Notes: generated by a model from the sequence alone, not told the origin. A DNA stretch of 64,000 bases from Zygnema cylindricum (GCA_037447655.1 JBBHKE010002523.1:62001-126000); one strand, 5' to 3'. Numbered from the stretch's first letter, positions 39,764 to 51,415 are shown. Translations and numbers: made by a program.

Positions 39764-39848
39764 CCGGCCACAGGATTTGATCCTGCTACCTACCGGCCGG
39801 CAGACAGCCGATAGCCGGTAGCCTTAGCCGTTAAGTCTAAGAGTAGTG
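39764..39848 (-). other. tRNA-like sequence with A/B boxes
   Basis: On the minus strand ACTTAACGGCTAAGGC resembles an A box and AGGATCAAATCCTG a T-arm/B box, separated by a GC-rich hairpin. It resembles a class II tRNA or SINE head; no clear anticodon. It lies in the transposase's last large intron. Confidence 0.4.
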
Positions 39849-40071
39849 TTACGTATTATATGGTATGATAATTAATTAATCATTAATACGTAGAATAATT
39901 CATTTAACTGTAACTGTTTACGGGACACATAGATCTGGTAATGTAAAAGTACAGATTACGGTACGATTAAGAAATCAATACCGCGCATTGATTTCGTAAG
40001 CGAAACAAATACCGCGCATGTATTTATTACGGCTACGATCAAATGTGAATTTAATCGGACGGCCGGAATTA

Positions 40072-40081
40072 NNNNNNNNNN
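40072..40081. other. Assembly gap (10 N)
   Basis: Ten undetermined bases; the real gap size is unknown. Confidence 0.99.
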
Positions 40082-40345
40082 TTCTATACCTCCTCTGTTC
40101 CACCGATCTACTCCTTTTACGTCCCGCTATCCCTCCAACTGCTTTGCGAACGCTAACGCCTTTACAATAGGTACCTACTTTACACCTCGTTCGCCGTCTC
40201 GAAAACGGACGAAGGAGCACTTGCTTATTTTTTATAAAATAGTACTGCGGCATAGGCGGTCTAGGGTGGTTTTTGCCAACCGACACTAAGCGGTTCTTTC
40301 CTAGTAAAAAAAATACTTGACTGCTGTAAACCGCAAAGGATAGGG

Positions 40346-41515
40346 AAAAAACCCTTAATTGTAGTTATTATTTGAATATAATAGAATGAAATAACAATAT
40401 TTGGCGTTGGTGATATTTGGGGATAGGAAACGCCAAATGTCGTCAGTTCATAAAAAAAATGATCCTTTCTTGGCGAATCACAGCCAACCGTTTTTGGTGG
40501 GATCTGGCGGATACGGCGTCATGATAAAATATTTTTTATTCGTTCACGAGGAAGCAGGCAAAAGCTCTGCCGCTTGCTCCACATTTCATCCATGGATAAC
40601 ATTTCCGCAATCGCAAGCGTTTCGTCAACCTCCCTATCGCCCTGCATTTTCCTCATCTAGCCACCTTGTCTCCTCCATATCTTCCTAAATCTATGGTGGA
40701 AAGCGCTCCCCTCTTCCAATTTGTATTTCCCTCCCCCTCGCTATTTTCGTCGCCTCCTTTTCTCCATGTTCTCCCCCCTTCCACCTTTCTTCCCCTTTCC
40801 TTCCTTCCATACTCTCCTTCCTCCTTTCCCTATCCATGAATCCCTCTCCATGTTTTATCCTTCCCTTCCATTCCATTCCTCTCATGGTGTCCTCATCCCC
40901 CTCTCCCCCCTATCAAGTGCCGCCCCCTCGCCCTCAGTGTATCCCATTTCCTTTTTGTAGCCCTCTTGAACTTGTTTCATTGTAGTTGTCATGTTTTTTG
41001 TACCTTTTGTTTTATTATGGTGTATTTGTTTTTTTTTGCTTGCATTTGAATTAATTTGAATGTGGTTGCTAATTTGTTAGTGGATTTGTGTTTTTTTTGT
41101 CTTTTTTGTAGTTGCAATTGTGACGTACACATAATTTCTTCTACATATGGAAAAAAATTAGCATACGAATAAAGTTTAAAAGAATAAGTTTTGAACAAGA
41201 GGGGGAAAGTTTGGGTGGAGAGGAAAGAGGGAGGCGAGGAAAGGAAGGAAGTAAAGGTGGGAGAGGAGAGAGGGGAAAGGAAAAAAGAGAGATTACAAAA
41301 GAGGGAGGATATGAATTGAGATAATATTTTGTTTGTTCTGTTTTGAATTATATCTCTCTACAGTTTTATAGATATGGTTTGTATTTTCATTTGTCAATTT
41401 TTGAACAATTGTTATGTACCCCATGAAAGGAATATAAAAGAAAGGAATTGGTCGTTTTTTTTTTTTTTAAGTTATGCATTTTTTTTATGTTTTTTACTTT
41501 GGTTTTTTTTTTTTT

Positions 41516-41546
<31 letters not shown>

Positions 41547-42038
41547 ATTTTGGTTTTTTTTTTTTTGGTATTCTATATATGATTTTGCTTTATATTTGTA
41601 AATTGTGTTTTTTATTGTGAAAAAGTCATGATCCGAGGTTTTTTTTCGATATCGAGATTAAAAAAATAAATGCATTTTAGTACAATAATCAAAAATCAAA
41701 AGACAATAAATAAAAATGACCTCTTATTCTTGATTTTGATTTCAGTGGGTCAAATTTAAGAGGAAAAGTGGATATTTTCGCATCACACACAAGTAATTTA
41801 TGGGATATTTCTTTTAATACGCCTATGTTTACCTTCTATCTATTGTAGAGACTAACTTGTATCATTCAGTGATGATATATTTTTGTTGTTGAATAGTAAA
41901 ACTTAGTTTATCATCAAAATTACCATTCAACGACAAAACGTTCTCGTCGCTGGATCATAGTGCTAGATTTATGCACTTCAGCAATGAGACTGTCTCATCG
42001 CTAGAACTACCTTTAGGCAAGGATTGACCTGGCAATGT
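40346..42038. repeat. 1.7-kb direct repeat, copy 2, inside transposase intron
   Basis: Homologous to 36058-37874 in the same orientation, including the pyrimidine stretch, T-rich tracts (41450-41570) and TCGTCGCTGAA-like tail. It occupies most of intron 42096-39504 of the transposase pseudogene. Either a second truncated element inserted there or part of the element's own structure. Confidence 0.85.
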
Positions 42039-43138
42039 ACTGGGAGAATAACGAAGATGCACAATATTTCAAAGATTAAAATGTAATGTAACTTACTCGG
42101 TACATCGTCAGCAAGGCCCTTTATCGGGTAATTTTGACTGCGGTTTGTGAATGTTATCATTGGAGAATTGATTCGTGCATTCACTCCTCCCGTGAGTCGT
42201 ACCATCAATGTCATTGACTCTCCGCCACCGCAACATCGGCGTATTTGATAACCTCGTCGCCGTGAAATCCCAAAATTTTCTTGTTGTCCATATTTACAAT
42301 TAAGTGTGTTTCGTCCATGTTCTCCACCAAATCCTCGTTAAAATGACCTATTATCCACCAAAAAAATATAAAAACACAAAATAAAACAAAACACAAGCAA
42401 GTACAATGAAAAAATGACATTGTTGGTTTATATTGTTGTAATCTTAAAAAAGTTAGGAGGTTACTAAGACAACAAATGTCCTTTTAACACTGATTTCCCT
42501 CAACAAGCACGGAAAAGATACTAAATAATGAGCATTATATGATAAGAAGCAACAAAGAGAAGGAAAATACGAGGCTTACCCGATAGAAATCCTCTTTTTA
42601 ATACGCCCATGTGATATGCCACGGTCTTCTCGATGTATTTTTCCTTCTCCGGACTTAATTATAGTTTGCCTTTTTTAGCTCGGGCGACAATGCTATGCTT
42701 TTCGAAAAAGCGTTGAATCCAACGCCGAGTGATTCTAATGTCGATCATATCACCATTGTCGTTGACAAATTCCGGCGCACTATTCTTCTTCATTTCGGCA
42801 ATGATGTAACTAGCCATTTTACCCACAATGATAGTTGACATTTTCATGCCCGTCTTTTGGAATCGGAAAAATTCGTCCACTAAGTCGTTGTGAACCTTTG
42901 TCACCTATGGTAGCTCCTACCTACCCTTTCCCGGTAACGCCTTCGTTACCGCCACGTTCTTCCTTCCAAAACCTGAAGGAGATAAGGTGACACTAGTATC
43001 CCTTAAACCTTTGAGTACCGCCACCTTTTCGACCCACCACCGCCTTGCCTTCAGGTACACTACATTAGGAGTAATGAAAGAACAAAAATTAGTCATTGGA
43101 AATCTACATAAAAAGCCATGACATACTAAGAATCGCTT

Positions 43139-43410
43139 CAGCGACGAGGATTTATCATCGCCAAATTCAGCGACGCCATATCCTTGTCGCTGAATCAGCG
43201 TCGACAACTGCTTGTCGCTGAATTAGGCGACGACAAAATGTCGTCGCTGTGTCGACGTTTAGCTGTAAATTATTATTTTGGGAGAGTTATGGTTCTGCGA
43301 CAACTAGAATTCGTGGTTGCTTTACGGACGAGGCGTTGTCGTCGCTATATTAAACAAACACGACAGATAATAAAAAAAAAATTGTTAGTTTGTACGTTAG
43401 CGACGACAAA
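43139..43410. repeat. GCGACGA / TCGTCGC iteron array, left
   Basis: At least eight occurrences of GCGACGA or its complement, several extended to TCGTCGCTGAAT, in both orientations, including the palindrome GCGACGACAAAATGTCGTCGC-like unit near 43233. Lies in the large first transposase intron. Confidence 0.8.
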
Positions 43411-43426
43411 ATAAAAAGAGAAGGAT

Positions 43427-45142
43427 AAATGAACAAATTTATAAATGACTAACATACCGATTACCCCAATTTTTTTTGAGACAACTCCCGTGTGAGCCGC
43501 GTCACTAGTTCTTATTAGGCCGCCAATTGGTTAGTGAGTGCCTCAAATATTGGTTGCCAATCCTCTCCTGTCAATGGTGGAGGGGGGCTAATCGGACGCC
43601 GAACCCTTAGGATATCGCATAGACGGGGTCGCCTCACTCGAAGATTCCGGAACTTTTGTAGAACCGAGGTATGAGCCGCTCAGAGAGCCATTACCTTGGG
43701 AGTCTTTCGACAATACTTGAGGACGGTGTATAGTCGGGGGTCCCACGGATGGTGAAGCCGTAATAACGCGGGAACATTCACCCGAAAACCGCGGTTATCG
43801 TGGACAATCCACGTATGCCGTGGATCCACTAGATCGACTTGCCATATGTGGGCAAACGTTGAGCCTCGGTCGTCAACGTCGATGAAATGCCACGTCGGAT
43901 GAGCGGGGACATCCGGGGGGATGTCGCGAATTTTCGGGTGGGGATTTTTTTTCGGGTTTAGGGAACGCGGTTCACCATACCTCCAATGTTCAGGCCATTC
44001 GGCAACCGGAATGAAATGCTCGACCCGAGGCACAAAACTGCCTATTTCCTCCTCTCTCGTGGGATGAGGGAAAAACCAATCCGGATCCTCAACTTGGTAT
44101 GGAGTTTGAGGACCCGGATTACCTAATTCAATGCCTCTCTCCCTGTTCAGTGTGGAGGCGCCTCAAGCACATCGTCATCATCCCCGTATTCATCCTCTCG
44201 TTGTCGTCCTTCGCTAACCGGAATTTCCTCGTCCTCCGTGGTGGCCTCATCCACATCCTTCCATACTTGAATATCCGTGGGATGTTCTACTTCGGGGGTA
44301 CGCTTCTCATCCGACAGTTCCTCCCCTTCCATAATTCTCTTGTTGCTATAAGAAGTTGAAGGGACGTAATCCTCGTCGCTCCATCGACTAACTTTCTGTT
44401 TTCTTAGTTTAATTTCCCTCCTCCTCTCTAACTTTGTCCTTGCCTCACTCCCTCCCGCCCCCGTCTCTTTCATCAAAAATACTATTTTTCCTTATCCTCC
44501 TCCTCCTCCTCCTCTCTACTCCTCCCCTCGCCTCGCTCCCCCCTCCCTCCTCAAACATCACCTCTTTTCCCCTTCCTTCCTCACCTAATGTTCCCCTCCC
44601 CCCCCTCTCCCCACTCAACATTTTCTTTCCCACCCCCCCCTCACCTTAGTCCTCCTCCTCCCTCTCATAAAAAACCCTACTTTTTATGTTTCTCCATTTC
44701 CTCAACCTCTCTACTCCTCCTCCCGCCTCACTCGTCTCCCCATCCTTAACCGTCACCTCTTTTCCCATCTCTTCCTCACCTAATGCCGAACCCCCCCTCT
44801 CTCCCCACTCAACGTTTTCTTTCCCAACCCCCCCTCACCTTCGTCCTCCTCCTCCCTCTCATCAAAAACCCTAGTTTTTCTTCTTATTCTCCTCCTCCTC
44901 CTCTCTAATCCTCTCCCCGACTCAATTCCCTCACACTCCTCGCTCGTCGCCTTTTTTCCCCTTCCTTCCTCACCATCTACCTCCTCCTCCCTACCCACCT
45001 CAACAAATTCCCCATTTTCCTTCCCTTCACTCTTTTCTCCTTCCCATCCTATGGCTAACGGAGTTGCCGCCTCCCGTTGCCTCGCTGACTCTTCCGCAGT
45101 TACCGTAACAAGGGGAGGATAGCGACGTCGATAAGCCTTCAC
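43427..45142 (-). other. Charged-protein coding segment nested in transposase intron, broken
   Basis: Minus-strand open frames follow one another: 45142-44780, 44633-44445, 44476-44147 and 44033-43680, the last readable beyond a TGA to a C-terminal WQPIFEALTNQLAA stretch. The first two are Arg/Glu-rich with a repeated ERRRRRIRR..FDERE module; the last has a compact W-rich block (PTWHFIDVDDRGSTFAHIW, RHTWIVHDNRGFRV). Adjacent frames differ by one base, so frameshifts or small introns are needed. I do not recognise the family. The charged N-part, conserved core and helical tail are reminiscent of accessory ORFs in plant CACTA elements, which also carry GCGACGA-type repeats, but that is only analogy. 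Confidence 0.45.
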
Positions 45143-45539
45143 AGTACGTCGTTGTCTAATTCGCTGGCTGCTCCCCTACATAGCGTAGCTTTAAAGACGT
45201 GAGTAAAATAAAATTGTAGAAGACACGGCTACGAAAAGTGGAGAGAGTACAAAAAAGAATAGTCCAAAACCCTACTTTGATGAAAAGTAAACAGCAATAC
45301 AAAATACTACTATTTTGTGCGTGGGATACTTACATTATGTATGGTCAGGCACGGATTTGCTTCGTCGCCTACCCGATGCGTTCGAATATTCCAATAGTGA
45401 GGCGACGAAATGAAACAATGCATCCTACGTTTCATTTACAACGCTCTTTCAATATTGGGCGCCGTTTACTGTTCGACATTTGTTATACTTTACGTTTAAT
45501 TGACGGCTACACTTTTAACAGGCACGATTTATTTTTTCA

Positions 45540-45690
45540 AAGCTTCCATCGTTGAGGAGATGACGCATTGTCGTCGCTTTTTTGATTTCGAGTACATTTG
45601 TCGTCAGTCCACTAAAGTAGCCTTTCCTTCATCACATTCAGGCGACGACACCATGTCGTCGCATGTCCATTGCATTGAAGTCATAACATA
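45540..45690. repeat. GCGACGA / TCGTCGC iteron array, right
   Basis: Further TGTCGTCGC and GGCGACGAC units, ending in the palindromic GGCGACGACACCATGTCGTC. With the array at 43.14-43.41 kb it brackets the charged-protein segment. Confidence 0.7.
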
Positions 45691-46477
45691 ACTATATTAT
45701 TCCCCTAAAAAAACAACCAACCATGATAAGGACACAAGGTGGAAGAAGGAAAAAATAGGGCATACACAAACATGCAATATGAGGGAGTTACAATCAAATA
45801 TAAAATATTCAATAAGAAAATTTCAATTACAAACAATAGGAAAAAGCGACACACAAATTAGGCAACCGGAGTTTGCGATATGAAAGTAAAGACAATGGTA
45901 AAAACTCTTACTTGTACGATACACCCCTGAAAAATGTTGAGGAAACTTCTTGATAGTCCTCGGGATGAACAGTTCCTCTCCATTTTCGTGACAATCGGAG
46001 ATCATCCAATTGATTACTAGAAGTTGAGTTATTTTCGTTGAAACTTGCTGAACTTTTCGGATGGACAACGGGACGTTCCCGTATGTATCACACGATGAGT
46101 CCAAATCTCCGATAGTAGCGCCTTCCACGAGGGGGTCTACGTCGGGTGATCCCATTTCTTCACTTGGTGGGTCGGGTCCTTGGGTTTCTCTACAATCCAT
46201 TTCCTCTTTGGCTAGAGGTGGCAATAATCTAACTGTAGCAGTATTTTTTGCAGCAAAAAAAGTGGTAATATGGGAAGTAATGGGCCACATATTTGCAATA
46301 ATAAAGAAAAAGTTTTTGCCAAAAATGATACAAAGCAAATAATAGAGATGCAAATGCCAAGGTAGCTGGAGAATGTGAATAGACACTGCCATTAGAACGC
46401 CGGATATATATACCAAAAAAAAATACCCAAGAAGGATAAAAAGGAGGGAAACCATTTTCCAAACTTTCAATGTTCAA

Positions 46478-47479
46478 AATTTGAATTTTAATAATTTGCG
46501 TGTCGGTGAATTATCAAAATATTGTAGGCGACACAGACAAGGCTGGAAACTTTGAAAAAATGCGTCAGTTTTGAGAATGGGAGCATGCACGTGGTAGGCG
46601 ACGACCAATTTTCATGAAAGAGCCATGGTAACTGCATGCTGCTAATTGTATGTACGGATCGATTTTGGTATGGCGGCGGGTATGGCAGGCGGTTGGTTTC
46701 ACGTCGTGCTAGAGCCGTAATGTTTGCGTGGATATAAAATTGTCCATGTAATATCATGGGCGACCAATCACAATATGTTTGAGACGAGGTGGTTGTCGAG
46801 TTTGTTTGTTGTGTACCAATTTACAGTAAGAGTTTACTCTAATACATCATCACACTAACGCTAATACAGGTCACTTGCCGAAGATACAGATGAGAGTGCA
46901 ACCATTTTAGAATTAACACACATACTAGCATCAATTCACTCTAATAAAACAAGGCATCGCGACAGTATCAGCGCAAAGAACCCCCACCAACACACAGTGT
47001 CGAGATACAACGGACAAGCGACCATCTTTTTGGACAACAAGCGTTGCGTAAACATTACAACCGTACAAATGACGCAACTTCCAACTGGACAAAAAATGTA
47101 CACTTATACGGCGTACCGCCTACGCTTAACCGCGATAAAATACTCTGACATGCACGAGTGAATCTTTTACGTGACGGCGTATGATTTCAAAAAAAATTGT
47201 ACGGGTACTTATATGAAAGTAAACATGTTTGAGACCGACATTTATTTTTTCAATGACCCAAATTAGAATTATTAAACAATTAGAATGTATGTTTTATTTC
47301 GAAATTTTCAAATTCTTAATTAGTGTAAACCACTGTAATTTTTCATACACGCTAAAGTAACTTCTACGCTAATAGCGATTGGCGGTGTAGTGTAATGGAA
47401 ATGAAGGCAGGTGAAGCCGACCATTGTGTCAGTGCTCGTTGTGCTGATTGTGAACACACGTGTGAGAATATGTTAAAAT
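46478..47479. other. Non-coding stretch upstream of transposase
   Basis: No supported gene. AT-rich, with short unrelated open frames only. Confidence 0.5.
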
Positions 47480-48110
47480 GGATGTGTGCTGTCGCCATGT
47501 GCCGACGAGGCCAATCGCCGACATCCGTTCGCGCGATTAGTGCCATGCGGATAGTACGGTACGATACGGTACGGTCAGTAAAGCTTGCGAAAGTAGTCTT
47601 GCATATGTGGCGGAAATGGATTTGAAAAGTTTGGACGCGTACGGTATTTGTACGATTTTATTCTGTATCGCTCGCTCAGTGAATGCTGACTGTGTCGCGT
47701 TGAAAGCGATGGACTGCAATAGTGGACGCTCACCGTGGCTGGTAACACGTGGCGAATTTTGAGTCGTACGGTAGTGCCATCGGCATTCTTGGGATGAACT
47801 CTTTGACCTGTAGTCCTGTAAAACAGTCAGCACGTGTAGGCTCATGTCGATAAATGACCGCCACGTGGAGCGTCCACGACTGTAGTCCATCGTTTTCAAC
47901 GCGACACAGTCAGCATGACAAATTGCGTACGAGTCAAAGCATTTCAAGTCCATTCCCGCCACATAACGCAAGACCACTTTAGCACGCTATATCGTACCGT
48001 ACCATACCGTACCGTAATGTACTATCCGCATCGCGCGAGTCACGCGAATGGATGTCGGCGCGATTGGCGCTTGGCGTCGGCGGCACACATGGCGACTCCG
48101 AGCATAAGTG
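47480..48110. mobile_element. Fold-back element with GTAC-rich arms
   Basis: Arms of about 270 bp (about 47480-47755 and 47835-48110) are inverted copies: GCCGACATCC, ATGCGGATAGTAC, GGTACGGT, TGACTGTGTCGCGTTGAAA and GTGGACGCTC occur in mirrored order. The arms carry GTACGGTAC-type pentamers. No coding capacity; exact ends and target duplication were not resolved. Confidence 0.7.
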
Positions 48111-49009
48111 TGCATGCGCGCAACGACCACCTCGAGGCCGCCGCCACCTGACGTCATCTACATCACTGTACTTTCACGCGTGCGATCACTATGTACTCAT
48201 GACAGCTGTTCCTACCGTACAGCCGTTATTGGCGGGTAAAAGGCCACTTCCATTTTTTTTAAAGTGGCCCCCTCAGGAAAGTCCATGAATATTTTCCCGT
48301 TTTACATTACATTTCGCCCGTCCAATGAAAACGCTTCATTGTTAACTTCAAAAGTGCGAACGAAACTGTCACGTAGATGTCACGCGTGTTAATACGTTTC
48401 GGATGATTACGTGGCATCATCTACACCTGATAAGAAAATCACATGTCCCGTTGCGATCCATCGATTTACAAACATGTTCGATGTTTTTTAGCTCACGTAT
48501 TTCTCATAACATCTACATGTGAAACTGCAGTAGTCTTAGTTAGCCTATCTAGGTATCAAACTACAGTACCGTACTGTAGCGAGCACTTCACCTACGAGAC
48601 AATTGTTTCCACCAATCAAATTCTATTGCTCTAATCATTAATGTAGTGCAAAAGGCCAAAAGGAAAAGATTAACCAATTGTTTCAGTGCGGTATCGGACT
48701 GGACTGGACTGTAGCTTCCAGTTGTACAGACGTCATGGAAACCGACAAATGTAACTAGACATTATTAAAAGTACATTTGGGCGGTAAGCACGACCGCACA
48801 AACCGACAAATAGAAGTGGACCGTCTTATGTGAATCGTACAAAGTACAGATGGCTTCATTCCTTCCTCTTACCGCATTTGAAGATTCGTTGCAACGGATT
48901 ACAAAGTCAAAGCCTTTCACTTTCTACTAGAACCGTCTTTAGAAGAAGAAACTGCCACGTGTCCGTGCCTTTTTTGAAAAATACCTTCTTACGTGGCGAG
49001 TGCTCAGCC

Positions 49010-49330
49010 ATGGCCGTCGCCATGACCATGATGAGCATCATACTGCTTTTCTTCCTCCACGTGGCACCCACACTGGTTGCATCCATTCATGCAGGAGACG
49101 GTAAGCTCCCTCCCTCCCCGCTCACCCTTTCGCACAGCTCGTTCTCTCTGTCTACGTTCACACGTGTGATTCGTCGCTCTGATTGGCTCGCGTGCGGCCC
49201 CTGTCGGTGCGGATGCTGCAGCGGCGGCGCTGTGGGCGATGCGGAAGGCCATCGTGAACAAGGAGAGCTTCCCGCCGACCAGATGCGGCGGCCGTATCTA
49301 CTGCGATGATTCCGGTCGCGTGCTTTATAT
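49010..49330 (+). CDS. Putative secreted protein, first two exons only (LRR N-cap-like)
   Basis: Exon 49010-49100 encodes MAVAMTMMSIILLFFLHVAP then TLVASIHAGD, a good signal peptide, and ends at a GTAAGC donor. Exon 49222-49330 (acceptor GATGCTGCAG, phase kept) encodes AALWAMRKAIVNKESFPPTR then CGGRIYCDDSGRVLYM, ending at GTGAGT. The hydrophobic-helix plus Cys...Cys-D-SGRV pattern recalls the N-terminal cap of plant leucine-rich-repeat proteins, but no LRR exon was found downstream; the next sequence is a tRNA-like gene and purine-rich repeats. It may be a truncated gene fragment or a gene with a very long intron. Function unassigned. Confidence 0.45.
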
Positions 49331-49420
49331 GTGAGTGATCATCGCTGCGTGCACTCTCTGTCTTGGAAATCGGCGATATTCAACTTATCGCAAGGGCGCC
49401 AAAGTGTTAACTTTGGAAAA

Positions 49421-49492
49421 TGGCCAAGCCGGGAATCGAACCGGGGACCTGTGCAAACCGTACAGTAGCTCTACCAACTGAGCTACCCGGCC
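49421..49492 (-). tRNA. tRNA-like gene, anticodon arm abnormal
   Basis: Minus strand: acceptor GGCCGGG pairs CTTGGCC with discriminator A; D-arm GCTCAGTTGGTAGAGC; T-arm CCCCGGTTCGATTCCCGG; both consensus A and B boxes are intact and TTTT follows directly, as for Pol III termination. The anticodon region TACTGTACGGTTTGCACAG pairs only as CTGT/ACAG with a nine-base loop, so the anticodon cannot be assigned. Either a pseudogene, a tRNA-derived SINE head or a divergent tRNA. Confidence 0.6.
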
Positions 49493-49499
49493 GATGTGC

Positions 49500-51415
49500 A
49501 CGCAAGCGCGTAATACGGAATTTATACGAACCAACTTACAGCGCGACACACGTGTGTGGAGTCCAAAGTGGACAGTTCTCCAACACTCTGCCGTAAAAAA
49601 TACTCATTCTATTTCGCGCTGAAAACCGCACTAAATTAGTACCTACAGACTGGCTGGATTCTCTGCTGCGATGCGCTTTCCGGGGATGCTTGGGCGCTGC
49701 CGAGGCTTAGGGGAGGGCAGGAGGGAGAGGAAAGGAAAGAGAGATGCTGGGGGAAAGGGGGAGAGGAGGGAAGGGTGTCTGCGTAAGAGGGAAACCAAGG
49801 ATTGTTTTGGCAACAGAGGAGAGGGGTTTGCAAATATCTCTTTTAGTTTATAAGAGAGTGGGCAGGGAGAAAGTTGGAAGGGGCAGGGGGAAAAGGGGGT
49901 TGCGTAAGGGAACAACGTGGGTGAGAGGGAGGGGGGAATGGTGAGAGGAGGGAATTAAGGGCTTCCTAGACAGAAAATAAGAGGAGGGTGCAAATATCTA
50001 TTTAGGCGTCTCGCGAAAGGGTTGGAGGTGGGAGTAGGGAATGGAGAACTTCAACGACCAACGGGAAAGGGGTGGAGTTGTATAAGTTACGGGGGAGGAA
50101 TTTAGGGACTCGCTGGTTGCCTAAATAAATGTTAAATGCGGTAGGGGAAAGGTGGGGAGGGTAGGTTGGGGTGGCGGGAAAGGGGATGATTGAATGAACT
50201 CTTTCACGTCCAATCAGGGTGGTCCATAGGTGTAGATTATGTGGGAGGAATAAAAGGAGTCGTTTAACAACTAATGAAAGGGCGAAAGGGAAGAAGGACC
50301 TCATTTGAAGATCATTGGAGCATGCAGAAATTTTATAAACCTGGGACTCAAGGGGACAATTGGGCCAGAGATCGGCAGCCTCACACACCTACTAGCAATG
50401 TGAGAGGACATTGGGAGAGGGGATGTACTGCATAACATATGGGAAAAATAAAACGAAGGCAAATGAATACTGAATAAATGTGTTACCGACCGACATCATG
50501 ATATGCATTTTGAACTTTTGTCTCTTTAAATTTTTGTTTCCCGTCGTATAAATAGAGAGGGGCAGGTGAAAAAACTGGAGGTTCTTACCATTTGTGACCT
50601 TTTGTTGTAAATGCACTCTTTGTGAGGTTTTGTATGATATGACTCCTTATTATGATGGACAGAAGAATAGAATTGCTTATAAGGGGAGTGGCGGTTGCGA
50701 TAAGGTAAAGACATGTTATTAGGGAGGGAGGAGGGTGGACAAACGGGGTGTTTGAGAAAGAGGGGGTAATAGGCTTTTGCGGGGTGGAAATGGGGTATTC
50801 TTTTGAGGAGTAATTTTGAACAATTAAAAACATTTTGCAAAAGAAAGTTGTCTTTACCTGACGTCATTATGTACTTGGGTTTGCAAAGATGAAACACATT
50901 ACTTTAGCTCGTGTTCCACAATTTAATATGAATACAGTTGAAATTTATAATAAATTATACATTCACATTTAAATTTACATTTTGATAAGTGTGATTTTGC
51001 ATAAGAGCCCTACAAATGCACTCAACGGCAATTTTGTATATTTTTTTTTTCAGTATTATATTTTGATCCAAAAACACTGAAAGGCATGTAGAAACGGGGA
51101 TTGACGGGATGGATGGCTTTACAGAGATATGTGGAACAACCAGTTGAGTGGAAAAATTCCAACTTCCATATGTCATCTGACAAACGTTACATACTTGTAA
51201 GACCAATTACTTCACCGAGCCAGACCAACCCCAACACCATAGTTAGTGTGGCTGTGTTAAAACCACAACTCTATCCCCATCCCTACAATCTCCCCTCTCC
51301 CACATAGTCATATTCAGAGTAACATGGGTGCTTCCCCTCACCCTTCACCTAGACTTCATAACAATTCCCTTCCTTTTTATTGTATCCCTCTCTTACTAAC
51401 CTAGGCTGATATCTT
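49500..51415. other. Purine-rich intergenic DNA, no gene seen
   Basis: GGGAGAGG-rich on the + strand to about 50.4 kb, then AT-rich. Long minus-strand open frames here are low-complexity and lack domains. Confidence 0.5.

Larger units (their letters stand above)
38827..46200 (-). pseudogene. Decayed intron-containing DDE transposase (pogo/Tc5-like)
   Basis: Four exons join in phase: 46200-45912, 43059-42580, 42347-42097, 39503-38827, with GT-AG introns of 2.85, 0.23 and 2.6 kb. Order: N-terminal ITQLLVINWM..FPQHFSG and KARRWW motif, DNA-binding-like DLVDEFFRFQ..TRRWIQRFFEKH, KLxLSPEKEKYIEKTVAYHMG, then the DDE catalytic core with ENMDETHLIVNMD (first Asp), KILFLDNCGGHN (second Asp) and HLVQPADSF (third Asp, about 36 residues later), and a C-terminal RKAMIQCGLSLKDGKWEE. 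In-frame stops lie in the second exon (three) and last exon (two), and a one-base shift follows DEVIKYADVA, so it is dead. From memory it resembles DDE-superfamily transposases known from oomycetes and non-seed plants; the superfamily name is inference. The third intron contains the second 1.7-kb direct repeat and a gap. Confidence 0.8.

Noticed and set aside
43139-43260. CRISPR-like array
   Set aside because: Repeats are short, in both orientations and irregularly spaced, in a eukaryotic genome; better read as transposon subterminal iterons.
50002-50388. 128-codon minus open frame
   Set aside because: Purine-rich low-complexity DNA, no motif and no splice partners found.
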